This document shows positions 1 to 7,023 of a DNA stretch of 10,041 nt, piece after piece (positions within the stretch are counted from its first letter, which is position 1; every line of letters begins with the position of its first letter). Under the pieces are notes generated by a model that was given only the letters and a program-made list of their open reading frames with translations, was not told the origin of the DNA and searched no databases. The position numbers were made by a program, and so were the translations under genes. Source of the stretch: Clostridia bacterium (GTDB taxonomy: Bacteria; Bacillota_A; Clostridia; Lachnospirales; Cellulosilyticaceae); the NCBI GenBank assembly GCA_029239935.1, contig JARBTY010000102.1, positions 1 to 10,041 on the forward strand, given 5' to 3'.

Positions 1-468
1 CTAAGTATTGATCATTTCATTCCATGGAGCTTTGTATTACATGACGAAATGTGGAATTTGATTCCGAGTTTTAAAAATATTAATAGTTCAAAAAGCAATC
101 ACTTGCCGGATATAGATATTTATTTTAATGACTTTTGTCAGATGCAATACAGTGCATTCAACTTTATGAGGACTCATCCAAAGATGACAACTTTATTAGA
201 GGATTATTTGCATATCAATATTCCCCTTCAACTGCATAGTAAAAAAGCGTTAGGAAGTATTAGTGAAATGGAGTTTAAAAAAGCTCTAAACAATACAATA
301 ACGCCGCTTTATCAGATTGCATATAATCAGGGTTATGACGTATGGGAATATAGAGGTGATAAAAATGATAGACCAGAGTTTGTATATGAGTATAATATCG
401 AACAGTACAATGGAGGGGTAGCAGAGGAAGAGGAATTCAAAAAGTATTTAATGAATTCTGAAAAATAG
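1..468 (+). CDS. HNH endonuclease, C-terminal part (5' end outside window)
   Basis: The reading frame is open from base 1, so the gene starts upstream and only about 155 C-terminal residues are visible. The first 35 or so residues carry an HNH nuclease core: IDHFIPWSF (Asp-His of the first strand), then WNLIPSF, then NINSSKSNHLP. This is the D-H...N...N-x-x-K-x-x-x-LP pattern of the HNH superfamily, where the histidine is the general base and a divalent metal is bound. The rest is mostly helical-looking and ends in an acidic stretch (AEEEE). The zinc-binding cysteines of some HNH subfamilies are absent from the visible part. An OLD-TOPRIM nuclease and a UvrD helicase follow on the same strand, which suggests a role in phage defence or DNA cleavage. 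That role is inferred from context. The internal ATG at 49 lies within the HNH motif and is not the start. Confidence 0.8.
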   Translation, partial: LSIDHFIPWSFVLHDEMWNLIPSFKNINSSKSNHLPDIDIYFNDFCQMQYSAFNFMRTHPKMTTLLEDYLHINIPLQLHSKKALGSISEMEFKKALNNTITPLYQIAYNQGYDVWEYRGDKNDRPEFVYEYNIEQYNGGVAEEEEFKKYLMNSEK

Positions 469-474
469 TGAGGA

Positions 475-561
475 GTGAAATATCAAGATGAGCAGGGCTC
501 TGTAGTTTTAGTTTTTTCTAGTTATAAATTACAGGCTATTGAAGTGAAGAAAAATAAGTAG
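475..561 (+). other. Possible 28-codon ORF or gene remnant between HNH and OLD genes
   Basis: A GTG at 475 opens a 28-codon frame ending in TAG at 559-561. The predicted peptide has a strand-like hydrophobic core (SVVLVFSSYKLQAIEV) and a lysine-rich end. A GAGG-like sequence lies almost directly against the GTG, which is too close for a normal ribosome binding site. I do not recognise the peptide. It could be the decayed tail of a lost gene, a leader peptide or chance. The 163-nt gap (469-631) is larger than expected inside a tight operon. Confidence 0.15.
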
Positions 562-616
562 GATATGGAAGTACAGAGTATAGCAAGAATGGGAAATTCG
601 TATTTAGGTATTGAAC

Positions 617-623
617 AAGGAGG
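617..623 (+). promoter_or_regulatory. Ribosome binding site fixing the OLD gene start at GTG 632
   Basis: AAGGAGG is a near-perfect Shine-Dalgarno sequence, 8 nt before GTG 632. The longer frame from TTG 611 contains this site inside its coding sequence and has no ribosome binding site of its own, so GTG 632 is the better start. Confidence 0.8.
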
Positions 624-631
624 TACTTATA

Positions 632-2812
632 GTGAAAATATCATCCATATATATTCAAAAATTTAGAAAGTTGTATCAATGCAACATTGATTTTAGTAAG
701 GACAAAACATTGTTTGTCGGAGCTAACAATAGTGGAAAAACATCTGCAATGGATGCTCTCGGAAAGTTTTTGGCAGGAAAAGGCTTCGTTTTCAATGATT
801 TTACACTGTCAAACCGAGAAATAATTAACAATATTGGACAAAAATGGGCTGAGGTAGACTGTGAAAAGTCTGATTCTATTTTCGAATGGTCGCCCCTATT
901 GCCTTCTATGGATGTTTGGTTGGATGTAGCACCACAGGATATCCGCTATGTTATCAGCATTATTCCAACATTGAAATGGCGTGGTGGTTTACTTGGTGTT
1001 AGAATGCTCTATCAACCCAAAGATATAGCAGTACTGTTCACTGATTATCGAGAAGCTTATTTCGCAGCGAGAAAAACAGAACAATCCAATCCTAATGGTA
1101 CAAATATCGATTTGTTCCCCAAGGACCTGTGCATGTTTATCGAAAGAAAACTCGGCACATACTTTACAACAAAATCGTATGTGCTAGATCCACAGAAAGC
1201 TAAGGATAACTTTCCTCAAGAAACTGATTTTGAAATGGAATGTTTTACAGACAATCCTCTAAAAGGTATTATCAAAATTGATTTGATTAGTGCACAACGA
1301 GGGTTCTCTGATCCTGATACGAATGAGGGTGGAGAATCAGGCAGGACTCGCTTATCTACTCAAATGCGTGGATATTATGATAAACATCTTGATCCTGAGA
1401 AGGTGCCTAGTCCAGAAGATTTAAAGATATTGGAAGTAACCGAGACAGCACGGCAAGTTTTTGATGAAAACTTAGCTAATAAATTTGAGCCGGCCATCAA
1501 AGAACTTGAGAGCTTAGGCTATCCTGGTATAGCCAATCCTCAAATTACTATTAAGAGTCGAGTGACAGCTACAGAGACGATTAATCATGATTCCGCAGTT
1601 CAATATTCTTTGGGAGCAAAAGATAATGGGTTAATGTTGCCTGAAAAGTACAACGGTCTAGGATATCAAAACCTTATCTCCATGGTGTTTGATTTAATGA
1701 GCTTTCGCGATGGGTGGATGCGCAAAGGGAAAGCGGCTTCAGGAAATGTCATTATTGAGCCATTACATTTAGTATTAATTGAAGAGCCAGAGGCACATTT
1801 ACACATGCAAGTACAGCAGGTCTTTATACGTAAGGCTTATGATATTCTGCGCAATCACGAAAAACTAATGGACAATATGGAATTTTCTACTCAGTTAGTA
1901 ATAAGTACTCATTCTAGTCATATAGCGCGTGAAGAGAAATTCGGGAATTTGCGCTATTTCAAAAGAATGCCAGTTAATACTGAATGTAGAGTGGCAACAT
2001 CTAAAGTTGTAAATCTTTCAGATGTATTTGGGACAGATGATCAAACAGAAAAGTTTGTAACCAGATACTTGCAAACTACACATTGCGATTTATTCTTTGC
2101 AGATGGAGCAATCTTAGTTGAAGGCTCTGCAGAAAACATGTTGGTTCCCCATTTTATCAAGAATAAGTATGAGGAGTTGAGTCATCGTTATATTACGATT
2201 CTTAGTATCAATGGAAAGCATTCTCATCGCCTAAGTCCACTGATTGATAAATTGGCAATACCAACACTGGTAATTTCAGATTTGGATTCGGCTGAATCAA
2301 CCGGACATCATAAGAAAGCCGTTCCGATTCGAGGCAAAGGTCTCATTAGCGGTAATTTCGCAATAACAAATTGGATTGTCAAAGAGAGCAATCTGGACAC
2401 GCTTCTTGAGATGACAGCAGATAAGAAGGTTTTCACAGGCAAGTCTGTATGCGATTATAAGATTCGTATTGCTTACCAGATGCCAATTGAGATCACCTTC
2501 GAGAACGAAAAAATTGAAGCATTGTCTCGGACATTTGAAGATAGCCTTATTTACACAAATATGACTACATTCAAAGATATTGATTCATCCGATACAGGAG
2601 CTCTCCTAAGCACAGTACATGACAGTTTGAATAGCACGGATTCTTTTGAAGTGGTGCAACAAAAAATATTCGATGAATTGAAAAATTCTGAAAGGAAGGC
2701 AGAATTTGCCTTGGATTTAATCTATGCTGTTGATCCTAAGTCAATTGCCGTTCCAAAGTATATACAAGAAGGACTAGAGTGGTTACAAACTACCTTGTGT
2801 ACGGAGGAGTAA
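632..2812 (+). CDS. OLD-family ATP-dependent nuclease (ABC ATPase + TOPRIM), GajA-like
   Basis: A 726-residue overcoming-lysogenization-defect (OLD) type protein. The N-terminal ABC/SMC-like ATPase begins with KISSIYIQKFRKL and has a Walker A motif GANNSGKTS at residues 30-38. A likely signature region, NGLGYQNL, lies at about 341-348. Walker B is LVLIEEPEAHLH with E384/E385, followed by the H-switch LVISTHSSHIAR. The C-terminal half has TOPRIM hallmarks: ILVEGSAE with E497, and a DLD motif at 550-552 (LVISDLDS). In this family the ATPase controls a metal-dependent DNA nicking or cleaving TOPRIM domain. The UvrD helicase gene starts 2 nt after the stop, the arrangement of class 2 OLD proteins and Gabija GajA/GajB. 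At 726 residues it is longer than classical GajA (about 580), so it may be a divergent or related system. Antiviral function is inferred. Confidence 0.88.
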   Translation: MKISSIYIQKFRKLYQCNIDFSKDKTLFVGANNSGKTSAMDALGKFLAGKGFVFNDFTLSNREIINNIGQKWAEVDCEKSDSIFEWSPLLPSMDVWLDVAPQDIRYVISIIPTLKWRGGLLGVRMLYQPKDIAVLFTDYREAYFAARKTEQSNPNGTNIDLFPKDLCMFIERKLGTYFTTKSYVLDPQKAKDNFPQETDFEMECFTDNPLKGIIKIDLISAQRGFSDPDTNEGGESGRTRLSTQMRGYYDKHLDPEKVPSPEDLKILEVTETARQVFDENLANKFEPAIKELESLGYPGIANPQITIKSRVTATETINHDSAVQYSLGAKDNGLMLPEKYNGLGYQNLISMVFDLMSFRDGWMRKGKAASGNVIIEPLHLVLIEEPEAHLHMQVQQVFIRKAYDILRNHEKLMDNMEFSTQLVISTHSSHIAREEKFGNLRYFKRMPVNTECRVATSKVVNLSDVFGTDDQTEKFVTRYLQTTHCDLFFADGAILVEGSAENMLVPHFIKNKYEELSHRYITILSINGKHSHRLSPLIDKLAIPTLVISDLDSAESTGHHKKAVPIRGKGLISGNFAITNWIVKESNLDTLLEMTADKKVFTGKSVCDYKIRIAYQMPIEITFENEKIEALSRTFEDSLIYTNMTTFKDIDSSDTGALLSTVHDSLNSTDSFEVVQQKIFDELKNSERKAEFALDLIYAVDPKSIAVPKYIQEGLEWLQTTLCTEE

Positions 2813-2814
2813 TT

Positions 2815-4677
2815 ATGGATAAGAAGATGATAAATATTCAGCATATGGATAATCATGTTGATGATCATGTTGATAATGAAATACGAGGTTGCTTGTCAGG
2901 TGATTCACCAAAGAGCTTTTTTATGTTTGCAGGTGCTGGCTCAGGCAAAACTAGAAGCCTTATTAATGCTCTTGAATATCTGGAACAAGAAAAAGGTGGA
3001 TATTTAAATGAGCATGGAAAACAAGTTGCTGTTATTACATATACAAATGCAGCCTGTGAAGAAATTGGAAGGCGTCTACAATATAAATCTATTTTTCTTG
3101 TTTCGACGATACATAGTTTCTTATGGGAGCTAATTAAAAGTTATCAAACAGATATTAAGGAGTGGGTGATTGCATCAATTCAATCTGATATTGAAGAATT
3201 AGTTGATAAACAGAACAAAGGCCGTGGTGGAGATGCTGCATTAAAAAGAGATGAGAAACTCAAAAAAAAAATAGAGCGACTAGAAAGGGTTAAAAAAGTC
3301 AGGAGATTTTCATATAACCCTAACGGCGACAATTTAGGATATGACTCTTTAAATCATAGTGAAGTTATAAAAATGGGATCAGAGTTTATTGAAAGTGAAG
3401 AAACAATGCAGCGAATTTTGGTCGATAAGTATCCAATCCTTTTAATTGATGAAAGTCAAGATACGAAAAAAGAACTTGTTGATGCGTTACTTAATGTTTA
3501 TGGGAAACACAAGGAACATTGGATAATAGGCATGTTTGGTGATACAATGCAAAAAATTTATATGGACGGAAAAGATCGTCTGTCGGAAGCAATTCCTATA
3601 GAATGGATATTTCCGGTGAAGATCATGAATCATCGTAGTGCTAAACGTATTGTAGCTCTAGCTAATTCAATTCGCAGTACTATAGACGATAAGCAGCAAC
3701 AGCCGAGGACCGATGCAATAGATGGGACTGTTCGCTTATTTATTGCTAAATCTTGTAGTAATAAGGAAAAATTAGAACAGGAAGTGGCCAACTTAATGTC
3801 TAAAGTGGCAGATGATTCTAATTGGGAGAATGCCACAGGATATAAATGTTTGATTTTAGAGCATCATATGGCTGCACATCGGTTTTCATTTAACGGAATT
3901 TATGGACCGCTGAACAATTCAGGAGCTTTTGATACATCCTTGCGAGATGGTTCTATAGCAGAGCTATCATTCCTTGCTAATATTATATTACCGTTGATAA
4001 AGGCTTATCAAGAGGAGAAGAATTTTGAGGTTTCAAAGATAATACGTCAGTATTCCCCATTACTGAGCAAAAAGTCATTCGCAGAACAACCCGAGTTACA
4101 GCTGAGCAAGCTAGAGCAGGTTGAAAAAGCTGCCGAAAGTTTGTTTAAACTATGGAATGATAATGCTATTCCAACATGCATAGAAGTGTTGCGCAGCATA
4201 AGAACAACAAATCTTTTTGAAGTTGGGGAACGTATAGATGATATTCTTGATGAATCTTATACCGGGGAAAATGTAAAGGTCGTTGCACTCAAGAAGGCTT
4301 TAACGGTTGGTGTTGATGAGTTAGAACGATATGCTGCGTATGTGTCAGATCAAACAAGATTTGCTACACATCAAGGCATTAAGGGATTAGAGTATCCGAG
4401 AGTCATGGTTATTCTGGATGATGCTGTAGCAAAGGGAAACTCATTTAGTTACGAAAAATTATTTAGGGCTAAAGCTAAAACTGACACTGATTTGAGAAAT
4501 GAAAAAGAAGGCAAAGAAACAAGCTTAATGAGAACGGCAAGGCTTTTTTATGTTGCATGTACACGTGCTCAGAAAAGTCTGGTAGTTATTTCTTATACCG
4601 AAAACCCTGAGGTTGTTAAGAAGACTGCTCTTGATAACATGTGGTTTACGGAAGGTGAAATTGTTTTGCTTAACTAA
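2815..4677 (+). CDS. UvrD/Rep-family superfamily 1 helicase, GajB-like
   Basis: A 620-residue SF1A helicase with its main motifs in order. These are Walker A AGAGSGKT (39-46), motif Ia VITYTNAA, motif Ic STIHSF, motif II LLIDESQD (D212-E213-S214-Q215-D216), motif III GDTMQKIY, motif IV NHRS (272-275), motif V THQGIKGLE (about 518-526) and motif VI RLFYVACTRA (576-585). The family translocates on single-stranded DNA using ATP; GajB partners the OLD nuclease GajA. The start is ATG 2815, because GGAGGAG at 2803-2809 sits 5 nt before it; a longer in-frame GTG at 2779 would overlap the upstream gene. The start is 2 nt after the OLD stop, indicating translational coupling. The N-terminus lacks a clear Q-motif and instead has a His/Asp repeat (HMDNHVDDHVDNE). 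A lysine-rich, probably coiled segment lies at about 130-165. It is longer than classical GajB (about 490). Confidence 0.9.
   Translation: MDKKMINIQHMDNHVDDHVDNEIRGCLSGDSPKSFFMFAGAGSGKTRSLINALEYLEQEKGGYLNEHGKQVAVITYTNAACEEIGRRLQYKSIFLVSTIHSFLWELIKSYQTDIKEWVIASIQSDIEELVDKQNKGRGGDAALKRDEKLKKKIERLERVKKVRRFSYNPNGDNLGYDSLNHSEVIKMGSEFIESEETMQRILVDKYPILLIDESQDTKKELVDALLNVYGKHKEHWIIGMFGDTMQKIYMDGKDRLSEAIPIEWIFPVKIMNHRSAKRIVALANSIRSTIDDKQQQPRTDAIDGTVRLFIAKSCSNKEKLEQEVANLMSKVADDSNWENATGYKCLILEHHMAAHRFSFNGIYGPLNNSGAFDTSLRDGSIAELSFLANIILPLIKAYQEEKNFEVSKIIRQYSPLLSKKSFAEQPELQLSKLEQVEKAAESLFKLWNDNAIPTCIEVLRSIRTTNLFEVGERIDDILDESYTGENVKVVALKKALTVGVDELERYAAYVSDQTRFATHQGIKGLEYPRVMVILDDAVAKGNSFSYEKLFRAKAKTDTDLRNEKEGKETSLMRTARLFYVACTRAQKSLVVISYTENPEVVKKTALDNMWFTEGEIVLLN
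2848..2877 (+). repeat. 12-bp in-frame tandem repeat in the helicase N-terminus
   Basis: GATAATCATGTT is followed directly by GATGATCATGTT and then the partial unit GATAAT. The repeat is in frame and encodes DNHV-DDHV-DN, a His/Asp-rich segment just before the Walker A motif. A 12-bp period can expand or contract without shifting the frame. Confidence 0.7.
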
Positions 4678-4991
4678 AATCATTTAAGTAGCACTATTGC
4701 TATGAAATTGAACTTCCTATTATATTTACACTACTTTACGAGTAATTAAATTTTAAATTCCAAAAAATAAGAAAATCAAGCCTGCCATTTATGTAAATAC
4801 TATGTCTACAACAATAAATCCTACAGGAAAGCACTTGACTATATGCATATATTTACGGAAAATCTAATATTTAGAGGTCTATAGCTTAAAGTAATACTTT
4901 AAGAAAGATTTTTAAAACATATCTTAATCTACTGAGTGAAATGCACATATACTACATAATTGTCCGAAAGCCAACCGTTTGGAGGAAGACC
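4678..4991. other. Intergenic region between the OLD/UvrD cassette and the methyltransferase gene
   Basis: An AT-rich 314-nt stretch with no credible gene. The frame opening at ATG 4941 only extends the methyltransferase upstream without a ribosome binding site. A weak hairpin (TAGCA-CTAT-TGCTA, 4689-4702) just after the helicase stop has no U-tract, so I do not call it a terminator. A TTGACT at 4835-4840 is a plausible -35 box, but no good -10 is found at the right spacing. The palindrome at 4885-4903 is listed separately. The region most likely holds the promoter of the downstream genes. Confidence 0.5.
4885..4903. promoter_or_regulatory. 19-bp perfect palindrome, candidate operator
   Basis: CTTAAAGTA, one central A, then TACTTTAAG: nine-base arms that are exact reverse complements. 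It lies 88 nt before the methyltransferase start, downstream of the TTGACT box at 4835. There is no U-tract and the stem is AT-rich, so a binding site for a dimeric regulator is likelier than a terminator. No regulator gene is visible nearby. Confidence 0.4.
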
Positions 4992-5576
4992 ATGAATAAC
5001 TACTACAATATCAATGCAAAAGATTTCTTTGAAGGGACAGTCAATGCGGATATGAGTGCGCATTATGCAGCATTTCTAGAAAAGCTCCCGAAAGGAGCGC
5101 ATATACTAGATGCGGGATGTGGTTCTGGAAGGGATAGCTTATACTTCAAGAAGTTAGGGTATAAGATCACTGCGATGGACATTTCAACCGAGTTGTGTAA
5201 GCTTGCGAGTGAGCATATAGGACAAGAAGTGCTTGAGTTGAGCTTTCAAGATATAGCTTTTGAGGATACCTTTGAGGGCGTATGGGCCTGTGCTTCACTT
5301 CTGCATGTGCCAAGCATAGAACTCCCTGCTATAATAGGCAAGCTTAAAAAGGCTTTAAAGGTGGACGGCGTTCTATTTGCAAGTTTTAAGTACGGGGATT
5401 TTGAAGGGGAACGTAATGGTCGTTATTTTTGTGATCTTACAGAGCAGAAGGCAGAACAGATATTCACAGATTTAGGATTTAAAGTGGAGAAAATGTGGAT
5501 AACGGGAGATGTACGGCCAGAACGCAGCGATGAGTTGTGGATAAATATTTTTGTAAAAAAGGCATGTGGAAGGTGA
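4992..5576 (+). CDS. Class I SAM-dependent methyltransferase (TehB/UbiE-like fold)
   Basis: A 194-residue Rossmann-fold methyltransferase. Motif I is HILDAGCGSGRDS (about 37-49), the SAM-binding glycine loop. The acidic residue that would contact the ribose is in TAMDIS (D63), FQDI (86-88) fits motif III, and VWACASLLHVP (98-107) fits the motif IV region. The C-terminal GDFEGERNGRYF and WITGDVRPERSDELW segments look family-specific. There is no NPPY/DPPY or PC catalytic motif, so it is unlikely to methylate DNA bases; a small-molecule or RNA substrate is more likely. The substrate cannot be read from the sequence. The start is ATG 4992, with GGAGG at 4981-4985; an upstream in-frame ATG at 4941 has no ribosome binding site. 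A short hairpin (CCAA-CCGT-TTGG, 4971-4982) touches the ribosome binding site. The PD-(D/E)XK gene follows after 96 nt. Confidence 0.85.
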   Translation: MNNYYNINAKDFFEGTVNADMSAHYAAFLEKLPKGAHILDAGCGSGRDSLYFKKLGYKITAMDISTELCKLASEHIGQEVLELSFQDIAFEDTFEGVWACASLLHVPSIELPAIIGKLKKALKVDGVLFASFKYGDFEGERNGRYFCDLTEQKAEQIFTDLGFKVEKMWITGDVRPERSDELWINIFVKKACGR

Positions 5577-5672
5577 GCAAATTAAAAAGGTAATAGATAA
5601 ACTAGGAAAAAATCAAAAAAGATATCAATAGAAAATAAAGTTAGAAATCGAGTAAGTGAAGGGTGATGAAGG

Positions 5673-6881
5673 ATGGGCATAGAACTTCTTCTTAAAGAAG
5701 TGTGGGCTATTTCAGACAAGTATGAGTTTATAAGTCAAAAGACTGGGGGCCATTTTAATTTATTTAATATACTTGATATTGTCACTGATGAGGTGCGAAT
5801 CTGCAGGGTACTACATGAGCTCCTAAATCCAATGGGGATGCATTATCAGAAGGATGCCTATTTAAAGCTTTTTGTGAAACATGTACTTCAGCTAGATATT
5901 TCAGATAAAGTTTGCAAAACCATGCAAGTTTATAGAGAATATATGTTGCCTGATGGACGCCGTATAGATTTAGCTATTGAAAGTGAGGATTATTTTATAC
6001 CTATAGAAGTGAAAATTTATGCTAAAGACCAAGAACGGCAGTGCTATGACTATTATCAAAAGGCAAAAAATTCTAATGTTTACTACTTAAATTTAGAGGG
6101 TGCTCTGCCATCTGAGTATAGTGCTGTAGGTCTTACAAAAAGTGAGAATGGTTATAAAGAAGTAACCACAATTTCTTTTAGAGATGAAATATTGATATGG
6201 CTTGCAAAATGTCTGGAGCATAAAGAAACCATTAAAATTGCGCCTATTAGAGAAATACTTTTACAGTTTATATCAGTTATCAGAAGACTTACCAATCAGT
6301 CAGAGGAAGGAAAAGAAATGGAGATACAAAAGGTTATTACTGCATCAAAAGAAAATATGATGAGTGCTATAGAGATTGAAAAGAGCTTAAAAGTTTGTAA
6401 GACAGAAATGATGTATAAAGTTTTAAGGGCCATTGAAGAGGGGTTGGGGAAAGAGAAGCTTATTAATGAATTTGACTATGAGTATAATAATGGAGAAAAA
6501 ATTGAGAACTACTATGAACGTAAGACTTCTACATATCCAGGGATAAGTTATCTGTACAAAAAAGATATTAAAGAGGGAGTTGATATCTGGTTTAGAGTTG
6601 AGATAGATTGGAAGCTGTTTGTAGGTTTTTGTGTCCCTTTACATGGAAGAGCTGGAAAACAACAGCTTAGTGAAGAGGAAATTAAGTGTTATATCCCAAG
6701 TTTTGAACCAGCGGTTGAAGGCTGGTGGGCTTATTGGGAATACCTTCCTGTTGATTATGAGACGGTATCGCCAGATTTTAAAGTGTTTAATGAGGCGTAT
6801 TTTAATCTATTTGATGAAGTTAAATTTGAGCAGTTTATAGAGCAGTGTGTTAAGCGTATGAAAGAAATATTTAGTCTTTAG
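5673..6881 (+). CDS. PD-(D/E)XK nuclease superfamily protein (PDDEXK_4 type)
   Basis: A 402-residue protein. The N-terminal domain fits the PDDEXK_4 pattern. A helix with TDEVRICRVLHELLNP (about 38-53) supplies the first acidic residue (E40) and the start common to these proteins. GRRIDLAIE contains D99, IPIEVK contains E112 and K114, and KDQERQ follows with Q120/Q123. Together these form the D...ExK metal site of restriction-endonuclease-like folds. The C-terminal half (about 200-402) has a helical section and then a tryptophan-rich domain (WWAYWEYLP) that I do not recognise; it may bind target or partner. The start is ATG 5673, with AAGGGTGAT at 5659-5667 as ribosome binding site. Members occur in defence islands, but biochemical roles are mostly unknown. 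The methyltransferase before it and the small membrane-peptide locus after it give no firm assignment. Confidence 0.82.
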   Translation: MGIELLLKEVWAISDKYEFISQKTGGHFNLFNILDIVTDEVRICRVLHELLNPMGMHYQKDAYLKLFVKHVLQLDISDKVCKTMQVYREYMLPDGRRIDLAIESEDYFIPIEVKIYAKDQERQCYDYYQKAKNSNVYYLNLEGALPSEYSAVGLTKSENGYKEVTTISFRDEILIWLAKCLEHKETIKIAPIREILLQFISVIRRLTNQSEEGKEMEIQKVITASKENMMSAIEIEKSLKVCKTEMMYKVLRAIEEGLGKEKLINEFDYEYNNGEKIENYYERKTSTYPGISYLYKKDIKEGVDIWFRVEIDWKLFVGFCVPLHGRAGKQQLSEEEIKCYIPSFEPAVEGWWAYWEYLPVDYETVSPDFKVFNEAYFNLFDEVKFEQFIEQCVKRMKEIFSL

Positions 6882-6905
6882 TTGATGAGATAGTTATGCT
6901 AAAAT
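6877..6905 (+). promoter_or_regulatory. Candidate extended -10 promoter for the small-peptide locus
   Basis: TGCTAAAAT (6897-6905) fits an extended -10 element (TG-n-TAAAAT). TTTAGT at 6877-6882, spaced 17 bp, is a weak -35 box and overlaps the stop codon of the nuclease gene. Transcription would begin near 6912, just before the hairpin at 6923-6942. No promoter activity is shown; this is a consensus match only. Confidence 0.4.
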
Positions 6906-6912
6906 AAGGAAG

Positions 6913-6942
6913 TAAAAATAAACCACGCAGAGGGTGGCGTGG
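6913..6942 (-). terminator. Terminator-shaped hairpin on the minus strand
   Basis: Read on the minus strand, the arms CCACGC and GCGTGG (6 bp, GC-rich) enclose an 8-nt loop (CACCCTCT) and are followed directly by TTTATTTTTA. This is the shape of an intrinsic terminator. No minus-strand protein gene lies upstream of it, so it would end a small non-coding or antisense RNA across the leader of the 57-codon gene. On the + strand the same hairpin has no U-tail and would be a 5' leader structure. Both readings are possible. Confidence 0.4.
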
Positions 6943-6949
6943 GGGTTGT

Positions 6950-7009
6950 ATGTTAATCCTCCCGGCGGCGATAGGAATAGTAATGAGTTTACTATGTCGT
7001 ATATGCTAA
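6950..7009 (+). CDS. Possible 19-residue hydrophobic peptide
   Basis: ATG 6950 opens a 19-codon frame ending in TAA at 7007-7009. The peptide is strongly hydrophobic (MLILPAAIGIVMSLLCRIC), with a single arginine near its end, and could span a membrane once. GGGGG at 6941-6945 lies 4 nt before the start as a possible but unusual ribosome binding site. The frame ends 14 nt before the start of the 57-codon gene, so it could be a leader peptide whose translation opens the downstream site, or a toxin-like membrane peptide. Its codons overlap the anti-Shine-Dalgarno CCTCC and the hairpin at 6977-6995, so it may also be a chance frame in a structured RNA leader. Confidence 0.25.
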   Translation: MLILPAAIGIVMSLLCRIC

Positions 7010-7023
7010 AGGGGGTGGTATGA

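Larger units (their letters stand above)
6912..7023 (+). promoter_or_regulatory. Structured 5' leader with an anti-Shine-Dalgarno segment
   Basis: Three elements lie in order. A hairpin at 6923-6942 has loop AGAGGGTG. CCTCCC at 6958-6963 could pair, with one mismatch, with the ribosome binding site GGGGGTGG at 7011-7018. A perfect hairpin at 6977-6995 has arms ATAGTAA and TTACTAT with loop TGAGT; CGA (6969-6971) and TCG (6997-6999) could extend it. Folding would bring the anti-Shine-Dalgarno segment close to the ribosome binding site. This suggests translational control, as in many type I toxin messages, but no known riboswitch class is recognised. Confidence 0.4.

Noticed and set aside
3630..3836. 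68-codon minus-strand frame inside the helicase gene
   Set aside because: It is antisense to a well-supported helicase coding region, has no family features, and its sequence is explained by the + strand codons.
4689..4702. Hairpin after the helicase stop as a terminator
   Set aside because: The stem is only 5-6 bp and AT-rich, and there is no T-tract after it.
5566..5631. 22-codon GTG frame overlapping the end of the methyltransferase gene
   Set aside because: It has no proper ribosome binding site and a low-complexity lysine-rich product; chance frame in AT-rich DNA.
6631..6840. 69-codon + frame inside the PD-(D/E)XK gene
   Set aside because: It lies entirely within the larger gene in another frame, with no recognisable domain.
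4992..6881. Restriction-modification system (methyltransferase plus nuclease)
   Set aside because: The methyltransferase lacks NPPY/DPPY and PC catalytic motifs and a target-recognition region, and resembles small-molecule enzymes.
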